A stretch of 64,000 nucleotides of DNA from JBDZVM01 sp040255675. GTDB lineage: Bacteria; Actinomycetota; Actinomycetes; Acidothermales; Acidothermaceae. The position numbers and the translations under genes are program-made. How positions within the stretch are numbered: the first letter of the stretch is position 1; each line of letters opens with the position of its first letter. The notes beneath the pieces were generated by a model that saw only the letters and a list, made by a program, of their open reading frames with translations, made no database searches and had not been told where the DNA came from. Location: contig JBDZVM010000015.1 in assembly GCA_040255675.1 (NCBI GenBank), forward strand, positions 1 through 64,000, written 5' to 3'. This document shows, piece after piece, positions 17,650-26,388 of this stretch.

Positions 17650-18684
17650 TTGGACGACGGTGCCCCGAAGGCTGCCCGCAAGACGGAGAGGGCGGAGAAA
17701 ACGGCCGAGATCAGGTCTACTGGCACCGCGTATCCGAACGCCGCCACAAGCCTTGCTCGTGAGCGCCAAGACACCGCGCCGGTCGTTTCGGTCGTCATCC
17801 CGGCGCTCGACCATCGCGACGGGCTCGCGCAGTGCCTCGAGGCGCTCGCGAGGCAGTCACTGCACGCTGACGAATTTGAAATCGTCGTCATCGACAACGG
17901 CCCCGCTGAGGGCGCCGTCGTCCGGATCAGCGAAATCGAAAAGGCACTCGTGGGTTTTCCGAACGCCGTGGTGGTACGAGAAGCCGTCGAAGGCTCATAT
18001 GCGGCACGCAATCTCGGCGTCCGTGTCGCGACGTCGGAGATTCTGGCCTTCACGGACGCCGATTGCCTCCCCCAGACGGACTGGCTACGCGCTGGTGTCG
18101 AGTTCCTTCGCAGTCATCGCGAGGTCGAGGCGGCCGCGGGAGGCGTCGAAATCGTCACGCGAAGCGCACGCCACCGCAGTGGCGTCGAGTTGTACGAGGT
18201 GCGGCACGGCTTTCCGCAGGAGAAATACGTCGGCGCGGAGAGTTTCGGCGCGACAGCAAATTTGTTCGTCCGCCGGTCGGCCTTCGAGGCGATCGGCCTC
18301 TTCGACGCGAGCTTGCGGTCGGGTGGCGATCGTGAATGGGGGGGCCGACTGCGCAAGCACGGCCTCGCCATAAGCTTCGCGCCCGACTCGGTAGTTCGTC
18401 ATCCCGCGCGCACCTGTTTGCGCGAGCTCTCCGAGAAAATCAGCCGGACGACGGGCGGTGACGCGATATTGCGGCGGCGCGACGGATGGTCGCTCTTGAC
18501 CTGGCTGCGCTATTGCTGCGTGCCGCTTCGGCCACCGCTGCGAACCATCTGGCGAGCCCGCCTCGATCCACGCATCTACTCTTCTGGTGAAGTGCTTCGT
18601 TACGGGCTGGCGTTTACCGTCGCGCGCTTGCTGACGGCGGGGTATCGCGTGCGGCGACTCTCCGCCTGGCGGCAACCGCTCTAG
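17650..18684 (+). CDS. Family 2 glycosyltransferase
   Basis: 344 residues. The start is a TTG at 17650, chosen because AAAGGAGGTGA lies at the proper distance. A roughly 45-residue charged N-terminal extension precedes the GT-A fold: VSVVIPALDHRDGLAQCLEAL, VVIDNG, then FTDADCLP as the metal-binding DxD, and GGDREWGGRLRKHG in the acceptor region. The C-terminal part is hydrophobic/basic and may associate with the membrane. It probably adds a sugar to the lipid-linked polysaccharide precursor. Its stop codon overlaps that of the convergent glycosylphosphotransferase gene within the tetranucleotide CTAG. Confidence 0.85.
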   Translation: MDDGAPKAARKTERAEKTAEIRSTGTAYPNAATSLARERQDTAPVVSVVIPALDHRDGLAQCLEALARQSLHADEFEIVVIDNGPAEGAVVRISEIEKALVGFPNAVVVREAVEGSYAARNLGVRVATSEILAFTDADCLPQTDWLRAGVEFLRSHREVEAAAGGVEIVTRSARHRSGVELYEVRHGFPQEKYVGAESFGATANLFVRRSAFEAIGLFDASLRSGGDREWGGRLRKHGLAISFAPDSVVRHPARTCLRELSEKISRTTGGDAILRRRDGWSLLTWLRYCCVPLRPPLRTIWRARLDPRIYSSGEVLRYGLAFTVARLLTAGYRVRRLSAWRQPL

Positions 18685-20315
18685 TAGGCGCCTGACCTGC
18701 GCAATACGGCAGATGCCGTCTGCCACAAAATGACGAAGTCGTAGAGCAGCGACCAGTTCTCGACGTATCGAAGGTCGAGCCTGACCGAATCCTCCCAACT
18801 CAAGTCCGCACGACCGCTCACTTGCCACAATCCCGTGATACCGGGCTTGACGAGAAGGCGACGCTTCGCGTCGTCCGGATACAACGCGACTTCCGAAGGC
18901 AACGGCGGGCGAGGGCCGACGAGTGACATGTCGCCCTTCAACACGTTGAAGAGTTGCGGGATCTCGTCGAGCGACCAGCGTCGCAAATACTTTCCGACTT
19001 TCGTGACGCGGGGGTCGTTGCGAATCTTGAAGAGCACGCCGTCGTGCTCGTTGAGTTCTTTCAACGCGGCCAATCGAGCTTCGGCGTCGACATGCATCGA
19101 GCGAAACTTCAGCATCGTAAACGGCGCACCGCCAGCGCCGACCCGAATCTGCTTGAAGAAAGCGGGCCCAGGCGAGGTGACGCGCACCGCAAGAGCGATC
19201 ACGGCTAACAACGGCGCGCTTACCAGCAATACAACGGCAGCGACGACACGATCGAAGAAGGCCTTCATCATGCGGCGAACGCCAGAAAATTCGGGCTTTT
19301 CTACGTGCAGTAACGGGAGCCCCGCGACCGGCCTGATGTGCAAGCGCGGACCAGCGACCTCGATCAGCGCCGGCGCGACGACGACGTCGACGTCGACGTT
19401 TTCGAGTTGCCAGCAGACCTGGCGCAGTTCGGGGCCACCGAACTCGATGCAGGTCGTCACCGCGAGCACGTCGACCCCCATGCGGGTGACCGTCGTGGCG
19501 ACGTCACGCAAATCACCGACGACGGGAACCCCCGCGTCGGCGATGAGGCGCGAACCTCGACCGCCCGGCAAGCAAGCGCCGACGACCTTCAATCCGCTCG
19601 CCGGATAACGCCGCAACTCGGCGACCAAGTCGAGCACCGACCACTCGTGACCGGCGACCAGCACGTTTTGCAAGCAGCGGCCCTTGGCACGCAACCGGCG
19701 CAGGTGACGGCGCGCCAATAGCCGCCCGACCATGGCGATCAACACGCACAGGGGTAGTGCGATGACGACGTACCCGCGAGCGAATTCGGCCTTCAAGGTG
19801 TACGACGCAATCGAAACAACGGCAATCATGCCGATGCCGGCGTTCAAGACACGCCTATATTCTTCGGCGCTGGAGGCGAGAAACCGCGACTCGTACGAAC
19901 GGCTCAACGCGACGCCCGTCAACCAAAGGAGCGGCAAGACAGCGACGCCCCAAAAGTATTGGGCGTTATGACCAACCGGTGACCAGCCGAATCTCAGCAC
20001 GTAAGCGCACAGCGCCCCGATCACGGCAGCACACACGTCGATCGCGAGAACCGCGCGGCGGTAGCCACGAACATAATGATCGGTCCGGCGCCCTTTCGCT
20101 TCCACCGGCACAAAGGGCTGCAATGCAGCGGCGATCACCGGCTGCGACATCGGTGAATCGAGCCGGCGACGTCGATCCAGTACGTCGTCCTTTCGTCGCG
20201 GCGCTTTCCGCCGTTCGACGTAAGGCCACGTCTCCCCCGAAGCGACCAGGTTGACAACACGGTCGCGATAAAGACTCTGGTCCGCGCCCGGCGGACCAGG
20301 AATCAGGTCGGTCAT
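18681..20315 (-). CDS. Polyprenyl-phosphate glycosylphosphotransferase (WbaP/WcaJ-like)
   Basis: About 544 residues from the ATG at 20315, with a G-rich ribosome site. Several N-terminal membrane helices and a central Rossmann-like CoA-binding-type domain (NVLVAGHEWS...) precede the C-terminal bacterial sugar transferase domain (FFDRVVAAVVLL..., FFKQIRVG, MLKFRSM, DEIPQLFNVLKGDMSLVGPRPPLP, PGITGLWQVSGR). Such enzymes transfer a sugar-1-phosphate to undecaprenyl phosphate, the first committed step of exopolysaccharide repeat-unit synthesis. This makes the locus a complete initiating, elongating and polymerising pathway. Confidence 0.92.
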   Translation of the reverse strand: MTDLIPGPPGADQSLYRDRVVNLVASGETWPYVERRKAPRRKDDVLDRRRRLDSPMSQPVIAAALQPFVPVEAKGRRTDHYVRGYRRAVLAIDVCAAVIGALCAYVLRFGWSPVGHNAQYFWGVAVLPLLWLTGVALSRSYESRFLASSAEEYRRVLNAGIGMIAVVSIASYTLKAEFARGYVVIALPLCVLIAMVGRLLARRHLRRLRAKGRCLQNVLVAGHEWSVLDLVAELRRYPASGLKVVGACLPGGRGSRLIADAGVPVVGDLRDVATTVTRMGVDVLAVTTCIEFGGPELRQVCWQLENVDVDVVVAPALIEVAGPRLHIRPVAGLPLLHVEKPEFSGVRRMMKAFFDRVVAAVVLLVSAPLLAVIALAVRVTSPGPAFFKQIRVGAGGAPFTMLKFRSMHVDAEARLAALKELNEHDGVLFKIRNDPRVTKVGKYLRRWSLDEIPQLFNVLKGDMSLVGPRPPLPSEVALYPDDAKRRLLVKPGITGLWQVSGRADLSWEDSVRLDLRYVENWSLLYDFVILWQTASAVLRRSGAY

Positions 20316-20513
20316 CGTCCCCCCAGCCAAAACAACGACAAGCCGCCGGTGGCCGGCGACTTATTGCCCCCACCCATCGGGCTTCGCGCGTAACCGGTTG
20401 TGCACTGGCCGCGCGCACCCGCGTGTTCGCGGGCATGCCCGCTCGTCATGGCGAAAAACCTGGAGAAACCGATGAATTTCGTAGTATCTGGTGATTACTT
20501 AGACATGCCCGGA

Positions 20514-21095
20514 TCAACCGGCATGGTAAGTGTTTTGTGTCGTCGCTAGGCCGCTCGTGACCAAGCTTTCGACGACGTCGGCGGCGCGCTCGAGATAAAC
20601 GCCGAGCTCTTTGCGTTCGACCGCCGAAAAATCGCGAAGCACGAAATCAGCGGGATCCATCCGGCCCGGCGGACGGCCGATGCCGAACCTTACCCGCAAG
20701 TAACCGGGGCCGCCGAGGGCCTTGGTCACGGAACGCAGACCGTTGTGGCCGCCGTCACCGCCACCCTGCTTGACCCGAAGGACACCGAAATCGATGTCGA
20801 GTTCGTCGTGCACCACGACGATCTGGTCGACCGGGACTGAGAAAAAGTCGCGCAAGGCAGAAACCGGCCCGCCCGACTCGTTCATGTACGAGCGGGGCTT
20901 GGCGAGCACGGCGCGAACGCCCGCGACGCGCCCCTCGACGACGTCCGCCCTCGTCTTGTGCGTCTTGAATCGAGCCGACTCGCGGCCGGCAAGCACATCG
21001 AGCACCATGCAGCCCGCATTGTGCCGGTTCTCGGCGTACGTCTGACCGGGATTGCCCAGACCGACGACCAGCCACGGGCTGGCGACCGGTGACAT
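20514..21095 (-). CDS. pth: Peptidyl-tRNA hydrolase
   Basis: 193 residues, normal length. VVGLGNPGQTYAENRHNAG carries the catalytic Asn15 and His25, and VVHDELDID carries the conserved Asp. The enzyme releases tRNA from prematurely dropped peptidyl-tRNA. It is 24 bp downstream of rplY on the same strand, the usual actinobacterial order. Confidence 0.95.
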   Translation of the reverse strand: MSPVASPWLVVGLGNPGQTYAENRHNAGCMVLDVLAGRESARFKTHKTRADVVEGRVAGVRAVLAKPRSYMNESGGPVSALRDFFSVPVDQIVVVHDELDIDFGVLRVKQGGGDGGHNGLRSVTKALGGPGYLRVRFGIGRPPGRMDPADFVLRDFSAVERKELGVYLERAADVVESLVTSGLATTQNTYHAG

Positions 21096-21119
21096 GGCGC
21101 GAGGCAGACCCGACGACCG

Positions 21120-21749
21120 CTACTCCGCGGGGACGGGCTGCTCCGCCTCGGCGGCGGGAGCGGCCGGCGCGACGGCTGCCTCGGGCGCCTCTTCAGACGC
21201 GGCAGCCACCGTCGGCGCGGCACCGATGTGGATCACGATCGCCTCGGGATCGGTATGTAACTCGCACCCGGCCGGCAACGCGATTTGACCGGCATGAATC
21301 GACTGGCCGATCGAAGCACCCTCGATCGAGACCTCGATCTCTTGCGGGATGTGCGTCGCCTCGGCTGCCACGGAAATCGACACGAGCTGCTGGTCGAGAA
21401 AGCCGTCGGCAGCGAGATCGCCGACCACGTGCACCGGCACGTCGACGATCACCTTTTCGCCGCGGCGTACGAGCAACAGGTCGACATGCTCGAGAAAACC
21501 CGTGACGACGTCGCGCTGCACGGCTTTCGGCAACGCGAGTTCGTCACCGCTCTCGAGGCCGGCGATACGCAGCAAGACGTTCGGGGTCTTGAGCGCCAGC
21601 ATGAGTTCGTGCCCGGGAAGGCTGATGTGCGTCGGCGGCGTGCCATGCCCGTAGAGGACCGCGGGCACCTTGTTGCTACGGCGCACGCGGCGGGCGGCAC
21701 CTTTGCCGAACTCTGATCGCGGTTCGGCACTGATGCGGACCTCGGACAC
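21120..21749 (-). CDS. rplY: 50S ribosomal protein L25 (general stress protein Ctc)
   Basis: 209 residues from the GTG at 21749, which has GAGGAG upstream; the open frame continues to 21845 but the extra residues do not belong to the family. It starts VSEVRISAEPRSEFGKGAARRVRRSNKVPAVLYG, the L25 5S-rRNA-binding domain, followed by the TL5/Ctc C-terminal domain and an Ala/Glu/Pro-rich tail. It binds 5S rRNA in the large subunit. It lies upstream of pth. Confidence 0.93.
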   Translation of the reverse strand: MSEVRISAEPRSEFGKGAARRVRRSNKVPAVLYGHGTPPTHISLPGHELMLALKTPNVLLRIAGLESGDELALPKAVQRDVVTGFLEHVDLLLVRRGEKVIVDVPVHVVGDLAADGFLDQQLVSISVAAEATHIPQEIEVSIEGASIGQSIHAGQIALPAGCELHTDPEAIVIHIGAAPTVAAASEEAPEAAVAPAAPAAEAEQPVPAE

Positions 21750-21922
21750 GGCGTGACTCTCCTCGATAAAACAGATCGGACAAAGCAGGTTCGGACGAGC
21801 AGGTCGGCAGATCGTTTGGTGGACTACAACACGGCCCCGACGCAAGCCAGTAGCCGAAGAGTGCAGCGGTCGGCCAGTCTATCCGCTCGCCCCACAGCCG
21901 GCGAACGGAGGTCGTGCGACCA

Positions 21923-22049
21923 GCAAGCTTTCAGCTTGCGGTGCTGAGCTGCAAGCCTTCACCTTGCGGTGCCAACTGCAAGCCCTCAGCTTGCGGTGCT
22001 GAGCTGCAAGCCTTCAGCTTGCGGTGCCAACTGCAAGCCTTCAGCTTGC
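21923..22049. repeat. Array of palindromic units downstream of prs
   Basis: Five 17-nt palindromes of the type GCAAGCYTTCAGCTTGC (6-bp arms, 5-nt loop) start at 21923, 21951, 21978, 22006 and 22033. The spacing alternates 28/27 bp, giving a 55-bp super-period. A further copy at 22188 is the post-gap duplicate of the unit at 22033. The array directly follows the prs stop codon. It resembles REP-type or tandem terminator hairpins. True copy number is uncertain because an assembly gap sits at its edge. Confidence 0.85.
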
Positions 22050-22240
22050 GCCGTTGAACAGGCTGGTGACCGAACCATCCTCGAANNNNNNNNNNNNNNN
22101 NNNNNNNNNNNNNNNNNNNNNNNNNNNNNNNNNNNNNNNNNNNNNNNNNNNNNNNNNNNNNNNNNNNNNNNNNNNNNNNNNNNNNCTGCAAGCCTTCAGC
22201 TTGCGCCGTTGAACAGGCTGGTGACCGAACCATCCTCGAA
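22031..22240. other. Assembly gap with 55-bp duplicated flanks at the 3' end of prs
   Basis: One hundred Ns (22086-22185) lie between two exact 55-bp copies (22031-22085 and 22186-22240). Each copy includes the last 15 codons of prs and one palindromic unit. As at the first gap, this is most simply a failed merge of overlapping contig ends. Confidence 0.9.
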
Positions 22241-23173
22241 CACCTCGTTGATGGCGCGAGCGATGAGCGGCGCGATGGTGAGCACCGTCAACTTGTCGAA
22301 GCGGCGGTCTTGCGGAACCGGCAACGTATTGGTGACCACGACCTCGCTGATCGGCGAATTCTTCAGCCGGTCGACCGCCGGACCCGACAAGACGGCATGG
22401 GTGGCCGCGACCACCACTTCGGCGGCACCGTTCTCGAACAAGGCGTCCGCCGCCTTGGTGATCGTGCCAGCGGTGTCGATCATGTCGTCGACCAGGATGC
22501 AGATTCGACCGGCGACGTCGCCCACCACCTCGTGCACCTTCACCTCGTTGGCGACCATCGGATCGCGCCGCTTGTGAATGATCGCGAGCGGCGTGTTCAG
22601 GCGGTCGGTCCAGCGCTCGGCGACCCGCACGCGACCGGCGTCCGGTGAGACAACCGTCACTCGCGACACGTCGAGCTTCGTTTCCAGGTACCCGGCCAGC
22701 AGCGGCAGCGCGAAGAGGTGGTCGACCGGACCGTCGAAGAACCCCTGAATCTGCGAGGTGTGCAAGTCGACACACATCAACCGATTCGCGCCGGCCGTCT
22801 TGTACAGGTCGGCGAGCAGCCGCGCGGAAATCGGCTCGCGGCCGCGGTGTTTCTTGTCTTGGCGCGCGTATCCGTAGAACGGAATGACGACGGTGATGCG
22901 CTTGGCCGACGCGCGCTTGAGCGCGTCGACCATGATGAGCTGCTCCATGATCCACTTATTGATCGGCGACGTGTGGCTTTGGATCACGAAGGCATCGCTG
23001 CCGCGCACCGATTCCTCGAAGCGCACGAAGATCTCACCGTTGGCGAACTCGTAGGCAGACGTCGGAGTCGGCTCGATGCCCAAGCACTGCGCAACCTCGT
23101 CGGCAAGTTCGGGAAAGGCTCGACCCGAGAAAAGCATCAGGGTCTTCTGGCCTTGCCGCTTGATCGCGCTCAT
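22196..23173 (-). CDS. prs: Ribose-phosphate pyrophosphokinase
   Basis: 325 residues. It has the class I motifs FANGEIFVRFEESVRGSDAFVIQSH, the ribose-5-phosphate/ATP region DLHTSQIQGFFDGPVDHL and the PRPP loop CILVDDMIDTAGTI. It makes PRPP from ribose-5-phosphate and ATP for nucleotide, His and Trp synthesis. The ATG overlaps the glmU TGA (ATGA), so the pair is translationally coupled. Its last codons are duplicated across the adjacent assembly gap, but the copy given here is intact. Confidence 0.97.
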   Translation of the reverse strand: MSAIKRQGQKTLMLFSGRAFPELADEVAQCLGIEPTPTSAYEFANGEIFVRFEESVRGSDAFVIQSHTSPINKWIMEQLIMVDALKRASAKRITVVIPFYGYARQDKKHRGREPISARLLADLYKTAGANRLMCVDLHTSQIQGFFDGPVDHLFALPLLAGYLETKLDVSRVTVVSPDAGRVRVAERWTDRLNTPLAIIHKRRDPMVANEVKVHEVVGDVAGRICILVDDMIDTAGTITKAADALFENGAAEVVVAATHAVLSGPAVDRLKNSPISEVVVTNTLPVPQDRRFDKLTVLTIAPLIARAINEVFEDGSVTSLFNGAS

Positions 23174-24678
23174 GGGGTAGTCGAGCCTCCAGATTCGTCG
23201 ACGGGGGGAGAGTTTCTATTGTCGCGGTCCGCTTCAGACGGCCGCGAGCCGGATCGAGTCGCCTCGGCTGCGCGTGCCGCTGGACTACCCGGACGACGCT
23301 TCTCCACCCAGCCCTCGACGTTGCGTTGCCGACCTCTGGCAACCGCCAACGCACCGGGCGGAACGTCGTCGACGACGACAGAACCCGCTGCCGTGTAAGC
23401 ACCATCACCGATGGTGACCGGCGCGACGATCATCGTGTCGCTGCCGATTCGCACGTCGTCGCCGACCTCGGAATGGTGCTTCTCGACGCCGTCGTAATTC
23501 ACGAAAACCGTGGCCGCCCCGACGTTCGTGCGCTCACCGATCGTGGCGTCGCCCACATACGACAGGTGCGGCACCTTGGAATCCTCGCCAACCACCGCGT
23601 TTTTCATCTCGACGAATCCGCCGGCCTTCGCCTTGCGCATGAGCGCCGTGCCGGGCCGCAAGTAGGTGTACGGACCGACTTGCGCCTGCGGCCCGATCCG
23701 CGCGCCCTCGCAGGTGGCATCGCGAACGAGCGCGTACTCGCCGACCACGGTGTCGGTGAGCGAACAGTTCGGCCCCACACGAGCACCCGTCGCTATCCGG
23801 GTGGCTCCGAACAGCAGGGTGTTCGGCAAGATCACGGCGTCGGGCTCGATCTCGACGCCGACGTCGACCCACGTGGTCGCGGGATCGATCACCGTGACAC
23901 CTGACCGCATGATCGCGGTGACCAGACGGTCGCGCAGCATCGCGTCGGCGGCCGCCAGCTGCACGCGGTCGTTCACGCCGGCGACCTCGCGCCAGTCGTC
24001 GATCAGTGCGGCGGCAACTCGCTCGCCGTCCTTGACGAAGATGCGGACGACGTCGGGCAGGTACCGCTCGGCTTGCGCGTTGTCGGCACCGACCAGATTC
24101 AACGCCGAGCGCACCTTCGCGCCGTCGAACGCGTACACGCCCGAGTTGATTTCGGTGATCTCGCGTTCGGCGTCGCTCGCGTCGACGTGCTCGACGATCG
24201 CCCGCACCCGGCCGGAACGGTCGCGCACGACCCGGCCGTAGCCCGTCGGATCGGGCACGTTCGCGGTGAGCACCACGCACGCCGCGCCGGTCTCCGCGCG
24301 ATGCCGCGCCAACGCGCGCACCGAAGCGGCCGACAACAACGGCGTGTCACCAGGCACGACGATCACCGTGCCGTCGATCGGGCCGGCTTCGTCGAGGGCG
24401 GCAAGCGCAAGCTGGACGGCGTGCCCGGTGCCGTCTTGGCTCGGTTGGAAGACCGCGAGCGCGTCGGGATCGGCGTCGGCCAGGTGCCGCTCGACCGCCG
24501 TCCGGCCCGCTCCCGTGACCACCGCCACCCGAGCCGGCGCGGCGCCGCGAACGGCGGCCAGCACGTGGCCGAGCATGCTGCGGCCGCGGATTTCGTGCAG
24601 CACCTTCGGCGTCGCCGACTTCATGCGGGTGCCCTCACCCGCCGCCAGCACGATCGCGGCGGCGACGGGCGCGTTCAT
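23170..24678 (-). CDS. glmU: Bifunctional N-acetylglucosamine-1-phosphate uridyltransferase / glucosamine-1-phosphate acetyltransferase
   Basis: About 502 residues from the ATG at 24678; a longer frame to 24717 lacks conserved residues. The N-terminal pyrophosphorylase domain starts AAAIVLAAGEGTRMKSATPKVLHE and the C-terminal left-handed beta-helix acetyltransferase contains repeated hexapeptides (GARIGPQAQVGPYTYLRPG, KVPHLSYVGDATIGE). It makes UDP-GlcNAc for peptidoglycan. The C-terminal tail (about 40 residues, Arg/Ser-rich) is longer than usual, as in other actinobacteria. First gene of glmU-prs, downstream of tRNA-Gln. Confidence 0.96.
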   Translation of the reverse strand: MNAPVAAAIVLAAGEGTRMKSATPKVLHEIRGRSMLGHVLAAVRGAAPARVAVVTGAGRTAVERHLADADPDALAVFQPSQDGTGHAVQLALAALDEAGPIDGTVIVVPGDTPLLSAASVRALARHRAETGAACVVLTANVPDPTGYGRVVRDRSGRVRAIVEHVDASDAEREITEINSGVYAFDGAKVRSALNLVGADNAQAERYLPDVVRIFVKDGERVAAALIDDWREVAGVNDRVQLAAADAMLRDRLVTAIMRSGVTVIDPATTWVDVGVEIEPDAVILPNTLLFGATRIATGARVGPNCSLTDTVVGEYALVRDATCEGARIGPQAQVGPYTYLRPGTALMRKAKAGGFVEMKNAVVGEDSKVPHLSYVGDATIGERTNVGAATVFVNYDGVEKHHSEVGDDVRIGSDTMIVAPVTIGDGAYTAAGSVVVDDVPPGALAVARGRQRNVEGWVEKRRPGSPAARAAEATRSGSRPSEADRDNRNSPPVDESGGSTTP

Positions 24679-24731
24679 GGTGGCATCGCTACCGGACACC
24701 TGCACCCTCCGCCCCACGCGCCGCGCGTTCG

Positions 24732-24802
24732 CTCCCGGGGAAGGATTCGAACCTCCATTGACGGGACCAAAACCCGCTGTCCTGCCATTAGACGACCCGG
24801 GA
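24732..24802 (-). tRNA. tRNA-Gln (TTG anticodon)
   Basis: The acceptor arms TCCCGGG and CCCGGGA pair perfectly. The anticodon arm GCGGG-TTTTGGT-CCCGT carries anticodon TTG, and the T-loop is GGTTCGAATCC. CCA is not encoded. It lies between glmU and a glycosyltransferase gene, on the same strand as both. Confidence 0.95.
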
Positions 24803-24851
24803 TCGCCGCTCGCATGCGAATCGCTCGCCGCCTAAGAGTACGCAAGGTTGG

Positions 24852-25823
24852 TCACCAGCCGCGCCGCCACCGCCCCCTTTCGCGCCAGGCGGTCTCGAAT
24901 CGCCCATCGGGCGTGTGCTTCGGAAGGCGGGCAGCACGCCTGAGCCCGACGCCGGCCAGCAGCAGAAACTCGCCGAGACGCGCCCGGTTCGGCGTCCAAT
25001 GCTGGTGAAGGAACGTGACCAGCGACGTGAGTTTCAACACTTCTTTGGTACCGGACGACGACGACGCGCCGCCCGCGTGCCGCACTGACGCACTCGGCAC
25101 GTACATCGGACGACGTCCCGTTCGCGCCACGCGCACGCTGAGGTCAAGGTCTTCGCCATACATGAAATACCGCTCGTCGAAACCGCCCACCTCTTGCCAG
25201 GCATTGTTCTCGATCAGCAAGAACGTGCCGGGCAGCGCGTCGACCGTCTGAGCACTCGCCGCGTTGGCTGCCCGGCGGGGCGCGCTGCGATGACCGAGGC
25301 GGCGGGCGATCGTCGCGGCGCCGGTCGCGTAGGCGACCAGTTGCGTCATGGTCGGGACGACGGCGACGGAGTCCTCGTTGGTGCCCCGATACATGTCCAC
25401 GAACCGGCCGCCGTAAAGACCGTGACCTGGTTCGTTGCGAGCCCGCTCGACCAACGTGCTCACCGAACCAGGGTCGATTCGCGCGTCGGGATTCACCAGC
25501 AGCAACCACCGCGACACCGAACCCTCGGCGGCCCGGTTGACCGCCTTCGCGAAGCCGAGGTTGGCCGGCATCGCCTCCAGCCGCACCTCGGGATATTCGG
25601 CTTTTACCACCTCGACCGTGCCGTCGGACGACGCGTTGTCGACCACGACGACGTCCGAACCGGGATAAGCCTTCAGTTGGGTGAGGAGGTCGCCAATAAG
25701 CGGAAGCACAAACTCACGCGTGTTGTATGAGACGACGATCGCGGTGATCGTCGGCGTGGTCGGCGCCGTCGCCGGCGTGGTAGTCGGCGTGGTCGCCGTG
25801 CTGTCAGACCGATCAGGAGACAC
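24852..25823 (-). CDS. Family 2 glycosyltransferase (rhamnosyltransferase-like)
   Basis: 323 residues from a GTG at 25823 preceded by AGGAAG. After a Thr/Pro-rich N-terminus comes the GT-A domain: ITAIVVSYNTREFVLPLIGDLL, VVVDNASSDGTVEVV, LLLVNPDARIDPGS (metal-binding region) and GFDERYFMYGEDLDLSVRVARTG, the signature of WbbL-like transferases. It overlaps the end of the acyltransferase gene by 11 bp and is the last of a three-gene operon. Substrate unknown; a cell-envelope glycan is likely. Confidence 0.88.
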   Translation of the reverse strand: MSPDRSDSTATTPTTTPATAPTTPTITAIVVSYNTREFVLPLIGDLLTQLKAYPGSDVVVVDNASSDGTVEVVKAEYPEVRLEAMPANLGFAKAVNRAAEGSVSRWLLLVNPDARIDPGSVSTLVERARNEPGHGLYGGRFVDMYRGTNEDSVAVVPTMTQLVAYATGAATIARRLGHRSAPRRAANAASAQTVDALPGTFLLIENNAWQEVGGFDERYFMYGEDLDLSVRVARTGRRPMYVPSASVRHAGGASSSSGTKEVLKLTSLVTFLHQHWTPNRARLGEFLLLAGVGLRRAARLPKHTPDGRFETAWRERGRWRRGW

Positions 25824-26388
25824 CCGCGTCGGCTTCCTGCTCGATCGGCCGGTCGGCGCCGTCGTGCGCCCCCGGGCGCCAGCCGACGACCTTCGCCGGC
25901 ACTCCGGCCGCGATGCAGTTCGGCGGCAACGACTTGGTGACGACCGATCCGGCGCCGACCACCGCGCCGTCGCCGATCACCACGCCCGGCAGCACCGTCA
26001 CGCGCACGCCGAGCCACGCGCCGGCGCCGATCACGACGTCCGCCTCGACCTTGTCTTGGTACATCACGGGTTTTCCGGCAACGACGCCGTAATTGCTGGC
26101 CGTGACGAACACCTCGGGGCCGAGCAAGGCGTTGTCGCCAAGGGTGATTCGGCCGGTCGAGTCGCCGGCCCAAAGGCACGATCGCTCACCAACGTGTACT
26201 TCTCGGCCCAGCGTGATCCGCTGGCCGTTTCGCATACTGACGGACGGCGACATGCGAAGGCCCGGACCGGCTTGTATTCGTCGACGCTGCTCGACGTGGG
26301 CGTACCCGTAAAAGTTGAGCAGCCGGATCGCGTGGCCCCACGTCGCCGGGCGCACCAGACGGATCACGGCGGCCTGGAGTCGACTCAT
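25813..26388 (-). CDS. Left-handed beta-helix acyltransferase (WcaF/LbH family)
   Basis: 191 residues from the ATG at 26388 with GGAGG upstream. Hexapeptide repeats (RITLGREVHVGERSCLWAG, ITLGDNALLGPEVFVTASNYG, VVIGAGAWLGVRVTVLPGVVIGDGAVVGAGSVV) define a trimeric CoA-dependent acyltransferase. It probably O-acetylates a sugar of the glycan made by the flanking glycosyltransferases. Its ATG overlaps the TGA of the upstream glycosyltransferase (ATGA), and its 3' end overlaps the downstream one. Confidence 0.88.
   Translation of the reverse strand: MSRLQAAVIRLVRPATWGHAIRLLNFYGYAHVEQRRRIQAGPGLRMSPSVSMRNGQRITLGREVHVGERSCLWAGDSTGRITLGDNALLGPEVFVTASNYGVVAGKPVMYQDKVEADVVIGAGAWLGVRVTVLPGVVIGDGAVVGAGSVVTKSLPPNCIAAGVPAKVVGWRPGAHDGADRPIEQEADAGVS

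Noticed and set aside
21923..22049. Possible CRISPR array
   Set aside because: Spacers are 10-11 nt and nearly identical, and there are no cas genes; a palindromic tandem array fits better.
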